Assembly (NCBI RefSeq): GCF_033283405.1
Contig: NZ_JAWMQR010000013.1
Location: 62,001-126,000, forward strand
Length of the DNA: 64,000 bases
Source: Halioxenophilus sp033283405
Lineage (GTDB): Bacteria > Pseudomonadota > Gammaproteobacteria > Pseudomonadales > Cellvibrionaceae
Reading direction: 5' to 3'
This document shows, one piece after another, positions 54,735 through 62,799 of this stretch (positions are counted from its first letter, which is position 1; each line of letters opens with the position of its first letter). The notes under the pieces are model-generated. The model did not search any database and was not told the origin of the DNA. It saw only the letters and a program-made list of their open reading frames with translations. The position numbers and the translations under genes are program-made.

Positions 54735-55454
54735 TTAACCCTGGCCCAGGTGATAGAGGGCGTTGTTGGCGAAACCGCGACGGTTTTCCGGGCGGTAGTT
54801 AAGGCAGTAGTCGTCGTCACTGACCGGGGCGGCGGCTTCAATGCGCACGCCGACCGGCTTGGCTGGGTAGCTGGCCGACACATCCAGTGGATGCGGGCAG
54901 GTATGTAAAAGCACCAGGGTGTTCATCTCAAAGCGCAGGGTGATGTGGCTGCCGGCCGGGCTGTGGCCGGGCTCCAGGCGCAGGTCGCCGGATTTATCGG
55001 TGGCCACCTTGCTGAACAGATTGAGGTTGGCGGCCATATCGGCCAGCCCCAGGCCATATTTGGCCAGCTCCACCAGGAAGGCGTCGTGGCCGTTCTGGTG
55101 CCAGTCGTTGCGGTCGTGCTGGTAGTCGCGCTTGCCCCAGCGCTCGGCCACCAGGGCTGGGGTGCTGTTGCCGCACACGGTTTCGTGCCAGCCGAGGCTG
55201 TCGTCGGTGATGGAGGCGAAGATACGGCCCATATCGGAGTAGAGACAGTTGCCCTGGGTGAGTTTGAAGGTGTGCTGGCACTTGAGGGAGTCGGGGGCGT
55301 TGTAGCGTTCCAGCAGGTTATCCGGGTTGTAAAACAGCATACCGACATTGGCGCCGCCGTCGAGGTCGGTGAGGGTCATCTGGGTGCCGCGACGCAGGCG
55401 CAGGGACCAGTGGCCACCGGCGGCAATAGTCGTGTTGTAGGGTTGATTTGGCAT
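54735..55454 (-). CDS. DUF1989 protein UAAP1; carboxyguanidine deiminase-like subunit
   Basis: A 239-residue DUF1989 protein of the urea amidolyase-associated protein 1 type, a distant paralogue of its neighbour. Conserved blocks are WSLRLRRGTQMTLTDLDGGAN, LFYNPDNLLERYNAPDSLK, SDMGRIFASITDDSLGWHETVCGN and the metal-site-like LLHTCPHPLD. ATG 55454 is chosen because homology begins immediately; an open frame extends upstream but reads into the structured repeat region and is not protein-like. Probable partner of UAAP2 in carboxyguanidine deimination. The mRNA leader of this gene contains the covarying hairpins. Confidence 0.9.
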   Translation of the reverse strand: MPNQPYNTTIAAGGHWSLRLRRGTQMTLTDLDGGANVGMLFYNPDNLLERYNAPDSLKCQHTFKLTQGNCLYSDMGRIFASITDDSLGWHETVCGNSTPALVAERWGKRDYQHDRNDWHQNGHDAFLVELAKYGLGLADMAANLNLFSKVATDKSGDLRLEPGHSPAGSHITLRFEMNTLVLLHTCPHPLDVSASYPAKPVGVRIEAAAPVSDDDYCLNYRPENRRGFANNALYHLGQG

Positions 55455-55597
55455 AGCATTTCTCTCGATCGCGCCCTGGGGGCGCGTCCAGCTTGGGTTA
55501 TGTACCCGGCCCGAAGATCGGTTTTGCCGAGTGGTTTTAAAACGTTTGCCTTGGTTACCGATGCAACTGCTGATAACGCATCTGGTAACGCCAGTCC

Positions 55598-56228
55598 CCT
55601 GGATCAGGACGATCCAGGCAACTCTAAGAACGAGGCACACGGACGTGCCTCCACGGGTCAACGACCCGTGTGAGTCGCGGAAGAGCCAGCAAACTCACAC
55701 GTTTGCGCCAGCGCTTCTGCGACGTCAGTTACAGGGATCAGGACGATCCCTGTAACTCTAAGAACGAGGCACAAGGGCAGATAACCGCTCCTGCGTTATC
55801 TGCATACACGCCGTCCCTGGCGATAAAGTGCCGCCACTGGTCGCAGACCAGTGGAAGTCCCAAAAACGTCAGCAAACCCACGCGTATTACCGTTCCCTTC
55901 GGTCACTCGCTCTTCGAGCGTGGTCTCCGCTGCGCTCCGGCTCGCCAGCGTTTTTGCGACGTCAGTCCCTTGGATCAGGACGATCCTGCGGACTCCAATA
56001 ACGAGGCACAAGGGCAGATAACCGCTCCTGCGTTATCTGCATACACGCCGTCCCTGGCGATAAAGTGCCGCCACTGGTCGCAGACCAGTGGGAGTCCCAA
56101 AAACGTCAGCAAACCCACGCGTATTACCGTTCCCTTCGGTCACTCGCTCTTCGAGCGTGGTCTCCGCTGCGCTCCGGCTCGCCAACGTTTTTGGGACGTC
56201 AGTTGTCTGGATCAGGACGATCCAGACA
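55598..56228. repeat. Structured repeat region with covarying hairpins
   Basis: The core GGATC-AGGAC-GATCC occurs four times (55601, 55735, 55972, 56209). Its flanking arms differ between copies yet stay self-complementary at three: CCT/AGG at the first, GTTACAG/CTGTAAC at the second, TGTCT/AGACA at the fourth; the third is degenerate. Between cores, further hairpins occupy equivalent places with different stems: GAGGCAC/GTGCCTC versus GCAGATAAC/GTTATCTGC, and CACGGGTC/GACCCGTG versus CCACTGGTC/GACCAGTGG. This is an RNA- or ssDNA-structure signature. The last hairpin starts 2 bp past the ATPase stop codon. Confidence 0.8.
55763..56216. repeat. 237-bp direct repeat, two near-identical copies
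   Basis: Copy A begins at 55763 and copy B at 56000, both with AACGAGGCACAAGGGCAG. Over the following roughly 210 bp I count about three differences (for example ccagtgg followed by A or G; GCGTTTTTGC versus ACGTTTTTGG). Such identity indicates recent duplication or gene conversion. A shorter, diverged unit precedes them at 55601-55734. Confidence 0.88.
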
Positions 56229-56230
56229 CC

Positions 56231-57016
56231 CTAAACAGCCACTACAATAGGCTCCGGCGTTGGGTTCAGCTCCTCGTCGATCACGGTGTAGGTGGCGTCG
56301 TCCACCTTGCCCACCGGCAGGTCGTAGGTGATGCTGGCGCCGTAGCGGTTGGGTGCCTGGGGGTCGGCTCGCAGTTTGTCGAATACCCACAGGCGGGTGC
56401 CCAGGTAGAAGCCCTCTTTGAGGTCGTGGGTGACCATAAATATCGTCAATTTGTGCTCCCGCCAGAGGCGCTGCACCAGGGTGTGCATCTCGGCGCGGAT
56501 ACCCGGGTCGAGGGCGCCAAAGGGTTCGTCGAGCAGCAGAATGCGCGGCTTGCCGAGCAGGGCCTGGGCGATGGCCAGACGCTGTTTCATGCCGCCACTG
56601 AGCTCGTGCGGGTACTTCTTGAGGGCGTGGCCAAGGCCCACCTCCTCGAGGATGGCTTCCGCTTCGGCCCGGGCCTGGCGTTTGGCGGCGCCAAACAGGT
56701 AGCCGGTGAGGCCGCGCTTTTGAAAGGCCTTGGCTGCGATAACGTTGTCGAGCACCGACATGTGCGGAAACACCGAATAGGCCTGAAAGACGATTCCGCG
56801 CTCCGGGCTGGGCTCGTCGGGGATGGGCTGGCCGTCGATCAACAGCTGCCCCTTGCTGGCCGATTCGGTGCCGAGCAGCAATTTCAGAAAGGTGCTCTTA
56901 CCACAGCCGGAGGCGCCCACCATGGTGATGAACTCGCCCGCCTCAACCTTCAGGTTGAGCCCTTCCAAAACGACGTTGTCGCCGTAGCTTTTCCAGAGAT
57001 TCTTGGCTTCAATCAC
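56231..57016 (-). CDS. ABC transporter ATP-binding protein (NitT/TauT type)
   Basis: A 261-residue ATPase. Walker A GASGCGKST (34-42), Q-loop FQAYSVFPHMSV, signature LSGGMKQRLAIAQ, Walker B ILLLDEP, D-loop ALDPG and H-loop VTHD are all present. It belongs to the nitrate/sulfonate/taurine-type importers, which also include the transporters found in guanidine-riboswitch operons. The start is GTG with AAGGAG upstream, 31 bp after the permease stop. It energises uptake of the operon substrate, presumably guanidine or a related compound. Confidence 0.95.
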   Translation of the reverse strand: MIEAKNLWKSYGDNVVLEGLNLKVEAGEFITMVGASGCGKSTFLKLLLGTESASKGQLLIDGQPIPDEPSPERGIVFQAYSVFPHMSVLDNVIAAKAFQKRGLTGYLFGAAKRQARAEAEAILEEVGLGHALKKYPHELSGGMKQRLAIAQALLGKPRILLLDEPFGALDPGIRAEMHTLVQRLWREHKLTIFMVTHDLKEGFYLGTRLWVFDKLRADPQAPNRYGASITYDLPVGKVDDATYTVIDEELNPTPEPIVVAV

Positions 57017-57047
57017 GATCTACTCCTTGGGTTAGCTAGGGCTCGAC

Positions 57048-57866
57048 TCAGCCGTTGTTTTGAAAGTGCCAGGGGAAGAGGCGGCGGTTGCTCCACGCCA
57101 GGATCTGGTCGACCAGGAAGGCGAGCAGGGTGATCCAGGCGACGTAGGGCAGGATGACATCCATCGACAGGTAGCGGCGCACCAGGAAGATGCGGTAGCC
57201 GAGGCCGTCGGTGGCAGCGATCGCTTCGGCGGAGATGAGAAACAGCCAACCGGCACCCAGGGAGAGGCGCACCGATTCGATCAGCCGCGGCAGCAGCTGC
57301 GGCAGCATCACCCGCACCAGAATCTGGGCGGAGTTGGCGCCCAGGGTTTGCGCCTTGACCAGCTGTTCGGCGGGGATCTCTTCCGCCCGGCGTTGCATGT
57401 CGCGGGCAATAAAGGGGGTGATGCCGATAGCGATCAGGATCACCTTGGAGAGCTCACCCAGGCCAAAGACGATAAACAGAATTGGCAGAATGGCCAGCGG
57501 CGGGATCAGTGAGACCACCGTCAGCAGCGGCGACATGCCGGCGCCAATCATGGGCAGGGAGCCGGTAAAGAGGCCGATCAGCAGGCCGAGCGTGGCGGCG
57601 ATCAACACCCCTTTGGCCAGCCGTTGCAAAGAGCTGAGGGTGTCGGCCCAGAACAGGTACTCACCGGTGCGTTTGCTCGGCTCCAGGGCCATGCGATTGA
57701 TGGCGTCACCCATCTGGCTGGCTGAGGGCAGCAGTTTGTCGTCCGGGTTGGCGGCCAGGCGGGCGTTGGAGCCGACCGCGTAGAGGATCGCCAAGAGCAC
57801 AAATGGCAGCAGTGCCAGGCCCAGTTTCAGGGGTGGTGTCGGTTTCAGGTTGATCAAGCGTTTCAT
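57048..57866 (-). CDS. ABC transporter permease (NitT/TauT type)
   Basis: A 272-residue inner-membrane permease of the BPD_transp_1 family. Six or so membrane helices are visible, starting LGLALLPFVLLAILYAVGS. The cytoplasmic EAA loop is EEIPAEQLVKAQTLGANSAQILVRVMLPQLLP (about 165-197, read in two parts). ATG 57866 with GGGAG upstream is preferred over a TTG at 57878. The gene sits between the binding protein and ATPase genes, forming a complete importer. Confidence 0.94.
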   Translation of the reverse strand: MKRLINLKPTPPLKLGLALLPFVLLAILYAVGSNARLAANPDDKLLPSASQMGDAINRMALEPSKRTGEYLFWADTLSSLQRLAKGVLIAATLGLLIGLFTGSLPMIGAGMSPLLTVVSLIPPLAILPILFIVFGLGELSKVILIAIGITPFIARDMQRRAEEIPAEQLVKAQTLGANSAQILVRVMLPQLLPRLIESVRLSLGAGWLFLISAEAIAATDGLGYRIFLVRRYLSMDVILPYVAWITLLAFLVDQILAWSNRRLFPWHFQNNG

Positions 57867-57979
57867 GGCATCTCCCAATGGTGTCGGGGAGCCCTGGGTG
57901 GCTCATCCTGAGCCCGCCCATGCTGGAATGACTGTCGCGAAGTTAGCGGCAACTCCCTCTGCCGCTGGCGTGACCGGGA

Positions 57980-59023
57980 CTAGAGCTTGCCGTCGGCGGC
58001 CATCTGCATGTAGGTCGGGTCGAAACGGAACTTGATGTTGCCCTTGTCGCCGTAGACACCGGCTGGGGTCTCGACACCGATAAAGCTGGCGTCTGGTGCG
58101 CCGTCGCCCAGAATACCGTGTTCGAAGGAGAACTCCGCCACCTTCTGCATGGTGCTGGTGAGCTTGTCGCTGTTGGTCAGCTCCAGCGCCGCGGCCGGGG
58201 TGTAGAACATTTGGGTGCTGGCCAGCTGGGCGTCGTAACCGGCGAGGTCGGTACCGGAGGCGTCGGCCATGTAGGTTTTGGCGGCGGTGGCGGCGTCATC
58301 ACTACCACTCATGGTGGCCATAATTTCGTACCAGGCGCCGACCAGGGCTTTAGCCAGTTTCGGGTTGGCCTTGAGGGTTTCGGTGTTAATCACCAACAGG
58401 TCGATGATTTCACCGGGAATCTGTGAGGAGTTGAACACTTCGTGGCTGTCGGGCATGGCGGTGATTTCCGACAGCAGCGGGTTCCAGGTGACCACCGAAG
58501 TGACATCCTTGGTGCCGTAGATGGCGACCATGTCGGCGTCGGAGGTGTTGACCACGGTGACGTCGCGCTCAGACATGCCCACCGATTCCAGGCCGCGGGC
58601 CAGCAGGTAGTGAGAGACGCTCAGCTCTACCAGGTTGACGTTCTGGCCCTTGATGGCGGCCAGGGAGTCCTTGCCTTTGAGCACTACACCGTCGTTGCCG
58701 TTGGAGAAGTCGCCGACGATCAGCGCGGTGGAGTCAACGCCGCCGGCGGCGGGAATGGTGAGGGCATCCATGTTGGTCATGGTGCAGGCGTCGAATTCAC
58801 CGGCGGTGTATTGGTTGATCGACTCGACGTAGTCGTTGATCTGCACCACGTCGATATCGATATCGTATTTGTCGGCCCATTTTTTGACGATGCCCTGTTC
58901 GGCACCATAGGCCCAGGGCATCCAGCCGACGTAGATCGACCAGCAGATTTTAAAGCTGTCGCGGGCAAAAGAGTGGCTGGAGATAGCGGTAAGACAAACA
59001 AGTAGCAGTAGATGTTTTTTCAT
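57980..59023 (-). CDS. ABC transporter substrate-binding protein (NitT/TauT type)
   Basis: A 347-residue periplasmic binding protein, signal peptide 1-20 (LLLLVCLTAISSHSFA). The mature protein starts with FKICWSIYVGWMPWAYGAEQGIVKKWADKY and contains GEFDACTMTNMDAL, SVVTWNPLLSEI and GAWYEIMATM, typical of NMT1/ABC_sub_2-type nitrate/sulfonate/urea-like binding proteins. It is the first gene after the guanidine-I riboswitch, which is the best clue that its ligand is guanidine or a guanidine-releasing compound. GAGG precedes ATG 59023. Confidence 0.94.
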   Translation of the reverse strand: MKKHLLLLVCLTAISSHSFARDSFKICWSIYVGWMPWAYGAEQGIVKKWADKYDIDIDVVQINDYVESINQYTAGEFDACTMTNMDALTIPAAGGVDSTALIVGDFSNGNDGVVLKGKDSLAAIKGQNVNLVELSVSHYLLARGLESVGMSERDVTVVNTSDADMVAIYGTKDVTSVVTWNPLLSEITAMPDSHEVFNSSQIPGEIIDLLVINTETLKANPKLAKALVGAWYEIMATMSGSDDAATAAKTYMADASGTDLAGYDAQLASTQMFYTPAAALELTNSDKLTSTMQKVAEFSFEHGILGDGAPDASFIGVETPAGVYGDKGNIKFRFDPTYMQMAADGKL

Positions 59024-59097
59024 GAGGTCCTCTCATTTTTTGTCGGTAACACAGGCTGTCGGAACGCAGGAGTACTCTTGGCAGCAGTGCCAATTAG

Positions 59098-59240
59098 TCT
59101 CCCGGGCTTTTATCCCGCCGTGTAACCTTCAAAAGCCAGGTTGGTGCAAAGCCAAACCGGGCTGTTGAGAGGTCGAGCGCTCTCGGACCAGTCGCTGGTA
59201 AAGGGGCATTGCCCTGTTACAGCCGGAACCCTAGCGCTCC
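59098..59240 (-). promoter_or_regulatory. Guanidine-I (ykkC) riboswitch
   Basis: Read on the minus strand, the strongly conserved ykkC elements occur in order: CTAGGGTTCCGG (59234 to 59223), CTGGTCCGAGAG (59191 to 59180) and ACGGCGGGATAAAAGCCCGG ending in GAGA (to 59098). These form the ligand pocket of the guanidine-I class. The aptamer lies 75-217 nt ahead of the substrate-binding protein start. A TTGGCA-CTGC-TGCCAA hairpin follows at about 59079-59094 without a T-run, so the expression platform is not obvious and could act on translation. Confidence 0.95.
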
Positions 59241-59250
59241 ATTTTGTCGA

Positions 59251-59256
59251 ATTGTA
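59251..59256 (-). promoter_or_regulatory. Putative -10 box of the guanidine operon
   Basis: TACAAT on the minus strand, placed so that transcription would start near 59244, just before the conserved 5' part of the ykkC aptamer. The -35 region is weak. Confidence 0.55.
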
Positions 59257-59593
59257 GGCCGTCTAACCAAGAGTACGGTTAACTTTCAACCAGCAGGTAA
59301 TGTGCCAACAGGTAAAAGCGAGTAAATCGGCGATGTTTGGCGGATTTGCCGCCCCTGGATGGTCAGATTATGCACCATTTGTGCGCTATTTCACCTTTTT
59401 CGTCTTTTTCTGGTGCCAGCTGTTAGATTTGTCACTGCCACCTTGTTCGCAGTCGTCAAAATCTACCTATTGCGTCTAGAATTAAAAGATACTCAAGCGT
59501 TTACCATTAGGCGATTAGAAAACAATAAGGGACAGGGAGATAGCATGGGCCGAGCTCATTGCAGCGGCTATCCGGGAGGGGTCTATAGTACGC

Positions 59594-60040
59594 GTGCGCA
59601 CCAGTAAGGGATTTACGCTGCTGGAGCTGTTACTGGCTTTGGCCATTGGCGCTGTGTTGGCGGCGCTGGCGACCAACTCCTATCAGCGCTATCGCGAGCG
59701 GGTTGACCTGGCACTGGCGATTGCCGATATCACCACCATCTCCCAGCTGTTGGAACGTTATTATGTGGTGCATGGCAGCTTTCCGGCCTCTCTCGAAGAG
59801 GCCAAGATTGGGCTGTTCGATCCATGGGGTAACCCCTATCAGTACACCAATATCGCCCTCGCCAAAGGCAAGGGCGACCTGCGCAAAGATAAGAACCTGG
59901 TGCCCATCAATACCGACTACGACCTCTTCAGTGCCGGCAAGGATGGCCAAAGCCGTTCACCGCTGACCGCCAAGGTGAGCCAGGACGATATCATCCGGGC
60001 CAACAATGGCTCCTATATCGGCCTGGCGGGTGATTTCTAA
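59594..60040 (+). CDS. Type IV pilin-like / GspG-like pseudopilin
   Basis: A 148-residue protein with a class III prepilin leader: short basic RTSKG, then FTLLELLLALAIGAVLAALA with Glu5 of the mature protein. Cleavage after Gly would be by prepilin peptidase. The body contains DPWGNPYQYTN and a C-terminal segment DYDLFSAGKDGQSRSPL resembling the calcium-binding end of GspG major pseudopilins. It is isolated from other secretion genes. The GTG start is preceded by GGGAGGGG. The stop overlaps the next start (TAATG), so it is translationally coupled to a GGDEF/EAL gene. Confidence 0.87.
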   Translation: MRTSKGFTLLELLLALAIGAVLAALATNSYQRYRERVDLALAIADITTISQLLERYYVVHGSFPASLEEAKIGLFDPWGNPYQYTNIALAKGKGDLRKDKNLVPINTDYDLFSAGKDGQSRSPLTAKVSQDDIIRANNGSYIGLAGDF

Positions 60041-62787
60041 TGGGGCAGTGGTCTTCCTCCTTCTTGCGCTCCAGGCTAGCCCGCCGCACCTTTATGCTGT
60101 TTGTCGTTTCCGCGCTGGTGCCGATTCTGATCTTCTCCTCTCTGGCGACCCAGCAGGTCGACAGCCTCTTTTACGCCCAGCAGCGCAAGGAGTTGCAGCG
60201 CTCTGCCAAGAATTTTGGTCTGCTGCTCTATGAGCGCATCAGCCTGCTGCGCAAAGATGCCGAGAATCGCCGCCGGCAGCTGGAGAGCCAGGTGTCGATT
60301 GGTGACTTTCGCCTGCAGGACGAACAGCAGCCGCTGTTTGCCCGAGTGGAGCTGATCTCGCTCTCGGATGGGCTGCGCTTGCAGCAGTTGGAGCGGCAGT
60401 TCCCAGTCGATTTTGTACTGCCGGCAGCCGGCAGTGGTGAGCCCGGTGGGCTGTGGGTGGATGTCGACCGCCAGCCGTGGCTGGTGAGCCGGGTGCAACA
60501 CCGGGCCAATGGCTACCTGTTGCTGCTGCAACCGGCGCACGACTTTTTGTGGGATGGGCTGAGTGACTACGACCTGGGCAAGCAGTTTTCGATCTACAAC
60601 GAGCAGCGCCAGCTGCTGTTTCAGAGTGAGGCTGAATTTGACCCCGAGCTTGACGATGTGGATCAGGCGTGGCCGCGCAGCCGCTGGAATCTGTTGCTCT
60701 CTTTCTTTACCGACGAGCCGGTGTGGGAGGTGGAAGTGGTCGGCCCGGCGGCGGCCTCACTGCTCAGCCTGACCGAGTTCCAGCAGCTGTTCCGCCTGAT
60801 TACGCTGTTGGCGGTGCTGCTTGGCATATTTGTCAGCCTGATTACCATTCGCCGCAACCTGCAGCCGATTGAAGCTCTAAGCCAGGGGATTAAACGCATT
60901 AACGACAACCAGTTTGGCGAGTTGGTGGAGATTAAAAGTGGCGATGAATTTGAGCTTTTGGGCAATACTTTCAACTCGATGTCGGTCAAGCTTGGCCGCC
61001 ACATGGAGGCGCTGCGCTCGCTGACCAATATCGATCAACTGATTTTAAATCGGTTGGTGATTGAAGATATTGTGCAGCTGGTGTTGAGCGAGGGTAGGCA
61101 GCTGCTGGAAGCCGATGCCATTCACTTTTTTGTCGCCGGGGATGAGCGCCTGACCTTTACCGTCTTTTCCAGCCGGCGCCAGCCGGTGGAGCTGACCATC
61201 TCTGATTTTGTGCTGGCCTCACTGCACCACCCGGGCCGGATCAACTCCGTGGAGGAGCTGCGCCTGCCGCCGGAGCTGAGTCGGTTGGTGACCGATAACG
61301 CCTTTTTATACAGTGCCAATCTCTTGAAGGAGGGGGCGGTATCGGCGGTATTGATGGCTGAGTACCAGCAGGCGCCGAGCGAGGATCTGTTGGCGCTGGC
61401 TGACTCTTTTGTCGATCATATCGCGGTGGCGCTTAGTCACGCTGACTGGCAGAAGCGCCTCTTTCACCAGGCCAATTACGACGCGCTTACCGGGCTGCCC
61501 AACCGCTATCTGTTTGCCGACCACCTCACGGTGGCCATCGAGCAGTCGCTTAAAAGCCAGCAAAAGCTGGCTCTGTTTTTTGTCGATGTGGATGAGTTTA
61601 AGTCGATCAACGACGCCTTCGGCCACGCCGCCGGTGACCAGCTGCTGCGCCAGATTGCCGGGCGCCTGGCCGGTTTGGGTGGCCAGGGGCGGGTCTACCG
61701 GGTGGGCGGTGACGAGTTTGTGCTGCTCTATAGCTGTACCGGCGTTGAGCGGCAACAGGTGGTGATCGAGACCGGTGAGGTGGCCGAGTGCCTGCGCGCC
61801 GAGGTGATGCGGCCCATCCAGTACGAGGGTAAACAGCTGGCGTCGTCGGTGAGTATCGGCATTGCCATCTATCCGGACGACAGCTTCTTCGCCGAGAAAC
61901 TGCTGAAGTTTGCCGACCAGGCGATGTACCAGGCCAAAGCACTGGGCCGCAACCGCTACCAGTACTACTCGGAAATTTACCGCAGCTCCGCCACCGAGCA
62001 TGGGCAGGTGGTGGCAGACCTGCGCCAGGCGCTGGCGGGGGATGAGTTTATTCTGCTCTATCAGCCCAAGGTCGATCTGCTTACCGGCCGGATGAAGGGC
62101 TGCGAGGCGTTGATCCGCTGGCTGCACCCGAAGCGGGGCATTATCTCGCCGACCGAATTTATTCCGCTGGTGGAGGCCCATGGGCTGATGGAGGATTTGG
62201 GTCGCTGGGTGATCCGCACCGCGGCCAAACAGAAGGCCGAGTGGCGGGCAGAAGGGGTGGCGATGGGTCGCATCGCGATCAATATCTCTATCCACCAGAT
62301 TCGCAATGTCAGCTTCTATAAAGACGTGCTGGCCTATTTCGGCGAGTTCGACTGCCGGGGCGACGATTTTGAGTTCGAAGTGATCGAAACCTCTTACGTG
62401 GATGACTTCCACAGCTTTAAAGATCAGCTAATCGAGCTGCAGAAGCTGGGGGTGATCTTCTCTATTGATGACTACGGCACCGGTTACAGCTCGCTGTCGC
62501 GCCTGCTCAATCTGCCCATCGATACCATCAAAATTGATAAGTCGTTTGTCGATAACATCGCCACCGACCCGGTCAGCTCGGCAATTGTGGAGTCGACCAT
62601 CAATCTGGCCAAGGCGATGGGGCTGTCGGTGGTGGCCGAAGGGGTGGAGACCCCTGAGCAGCTTGCGCGCCTGCTGCAATATAAATGCGATGCGGTGCAG
62701 GGCTTCCTGTTCAGCCGGCCGGTGAGTGCCGCGGCGTTGGCGAGCTTGGTGGATACCCATTTTATGGACGCCGCCTATTCTATTTAA
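60040..62787 (+). CDS. Membrane GGDEF/EAL protein with HAMP and GAF-like region
   Basis: A 915-residue protein. TM1 is at about 18-38, a periplasmic sensor region at about 40-250, TM2 at about 255-275, then HAMP (IRRNLQPIEALSQGIKRINDNQ), a GAF-like region (about 325-465), GGDEF (YDALTGLPNRYLF; intact GGDEF near 555) and EAL (GCEALIRW, EAL near 689; DDYGTGYSSL). The inhibitory RxxD site is absent (GGQG at that place). Both active sites look intact. Its start overlaps the pseudopilin stop, which suggests a functional link between a surface fibre subunit and c-di-GMP. It converges on the ClC gene. Confidence 0.94.
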   Translation: MGQWSSSFLRSRLARRTFMLFVVSALVPILIFSSLATQQVDSLFYAQQRKELQRSAKNFGLLLYERISLLRKDAENRRRQLESQVSIGDFRLQDEQQPLFARVELISLSDGLRLQQLERQFPVDFVLPAAGSGEPGGLWVDVDRQPWLVSRVQHRANGYLLLLQPAHDFLWDGLSDYDLGKQFSIYNEQRQLLFQSEAEFDPELDDVDQAWPRSRWNLLLSFFTDEPVWEVEVVGPAAASLLSLTEFQQLFRLITLLAVLLGIFVSLITIRRNLQPIEALSQGIKRINDNQFGELVEIKSGDEFELLGNTFNSMSVKLGRHMEALRSLTNIDQLILNRLVIEDIVQLVLSEGRQLLEADAIHFFVAGDERLTFTVFSSRRQPVELTISDFVLASLHHPGRINSVEELRLPPELSRLVTDNAFLYSANLLKEGAVSAVLMAEYQQAPSEDLLALADSFVDHIAVALSHADWQKRLFHQANYDALTGLPNRYLFADHLTVAIEQSLKSQQKLALFFVDVDEFKSINDAFGHAAGDQLLRQIAGRLAGLGGQGRVYRVGGDEFVLLYSCTGVERQQVVIETGEVAECLRAEVMRPIQYEGKQLASSVSIGIAIYPDDSFFAEKLLKFADQAMYQAKALGRNRYQYYSEIYRSSATEHGQVVADLRQALAGDEFILLYQPKVDLLTGRMKGCEALIRWLHPKRGIISPTEFIPLVEAHGLMEDLGRWVIRTAAKQKAEWRAEGVAMGRIAINISIHQIRNVSFYKDVLAYFGEFDCRGDDFEFEVIETSYVDDFHSFKDQLIELQKLGVIFSIDDYGTGYSSLSRLLNLPIDTIKIDKSFVDNIATDPVSSAIVESTINLAKAMGLSVVAEGVETPEQLARLLQYKCDAVQGFLFSRPVSAAALASLVDTHFMDAAYSI

Positions 62788-62799
62788 GGGGCGTGGGTG

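Noticed and set aside
55598..56228. CRISPR array or integron attC sites
   Set aside because: Units are 134 and 237 bp with long near-identical interiors, not short repeats with unique spacers; no attC core sites, integrase or cas genes.
55670..57133. A 487-codon plus-strand open frame across the 237-bp repeats and antisense to the ABC ATPase gene
   Set aside because: Half of it is antisense to a certain gene and the rest is the structured repeat; the translation repeats because the DNA does and shows no protein family.
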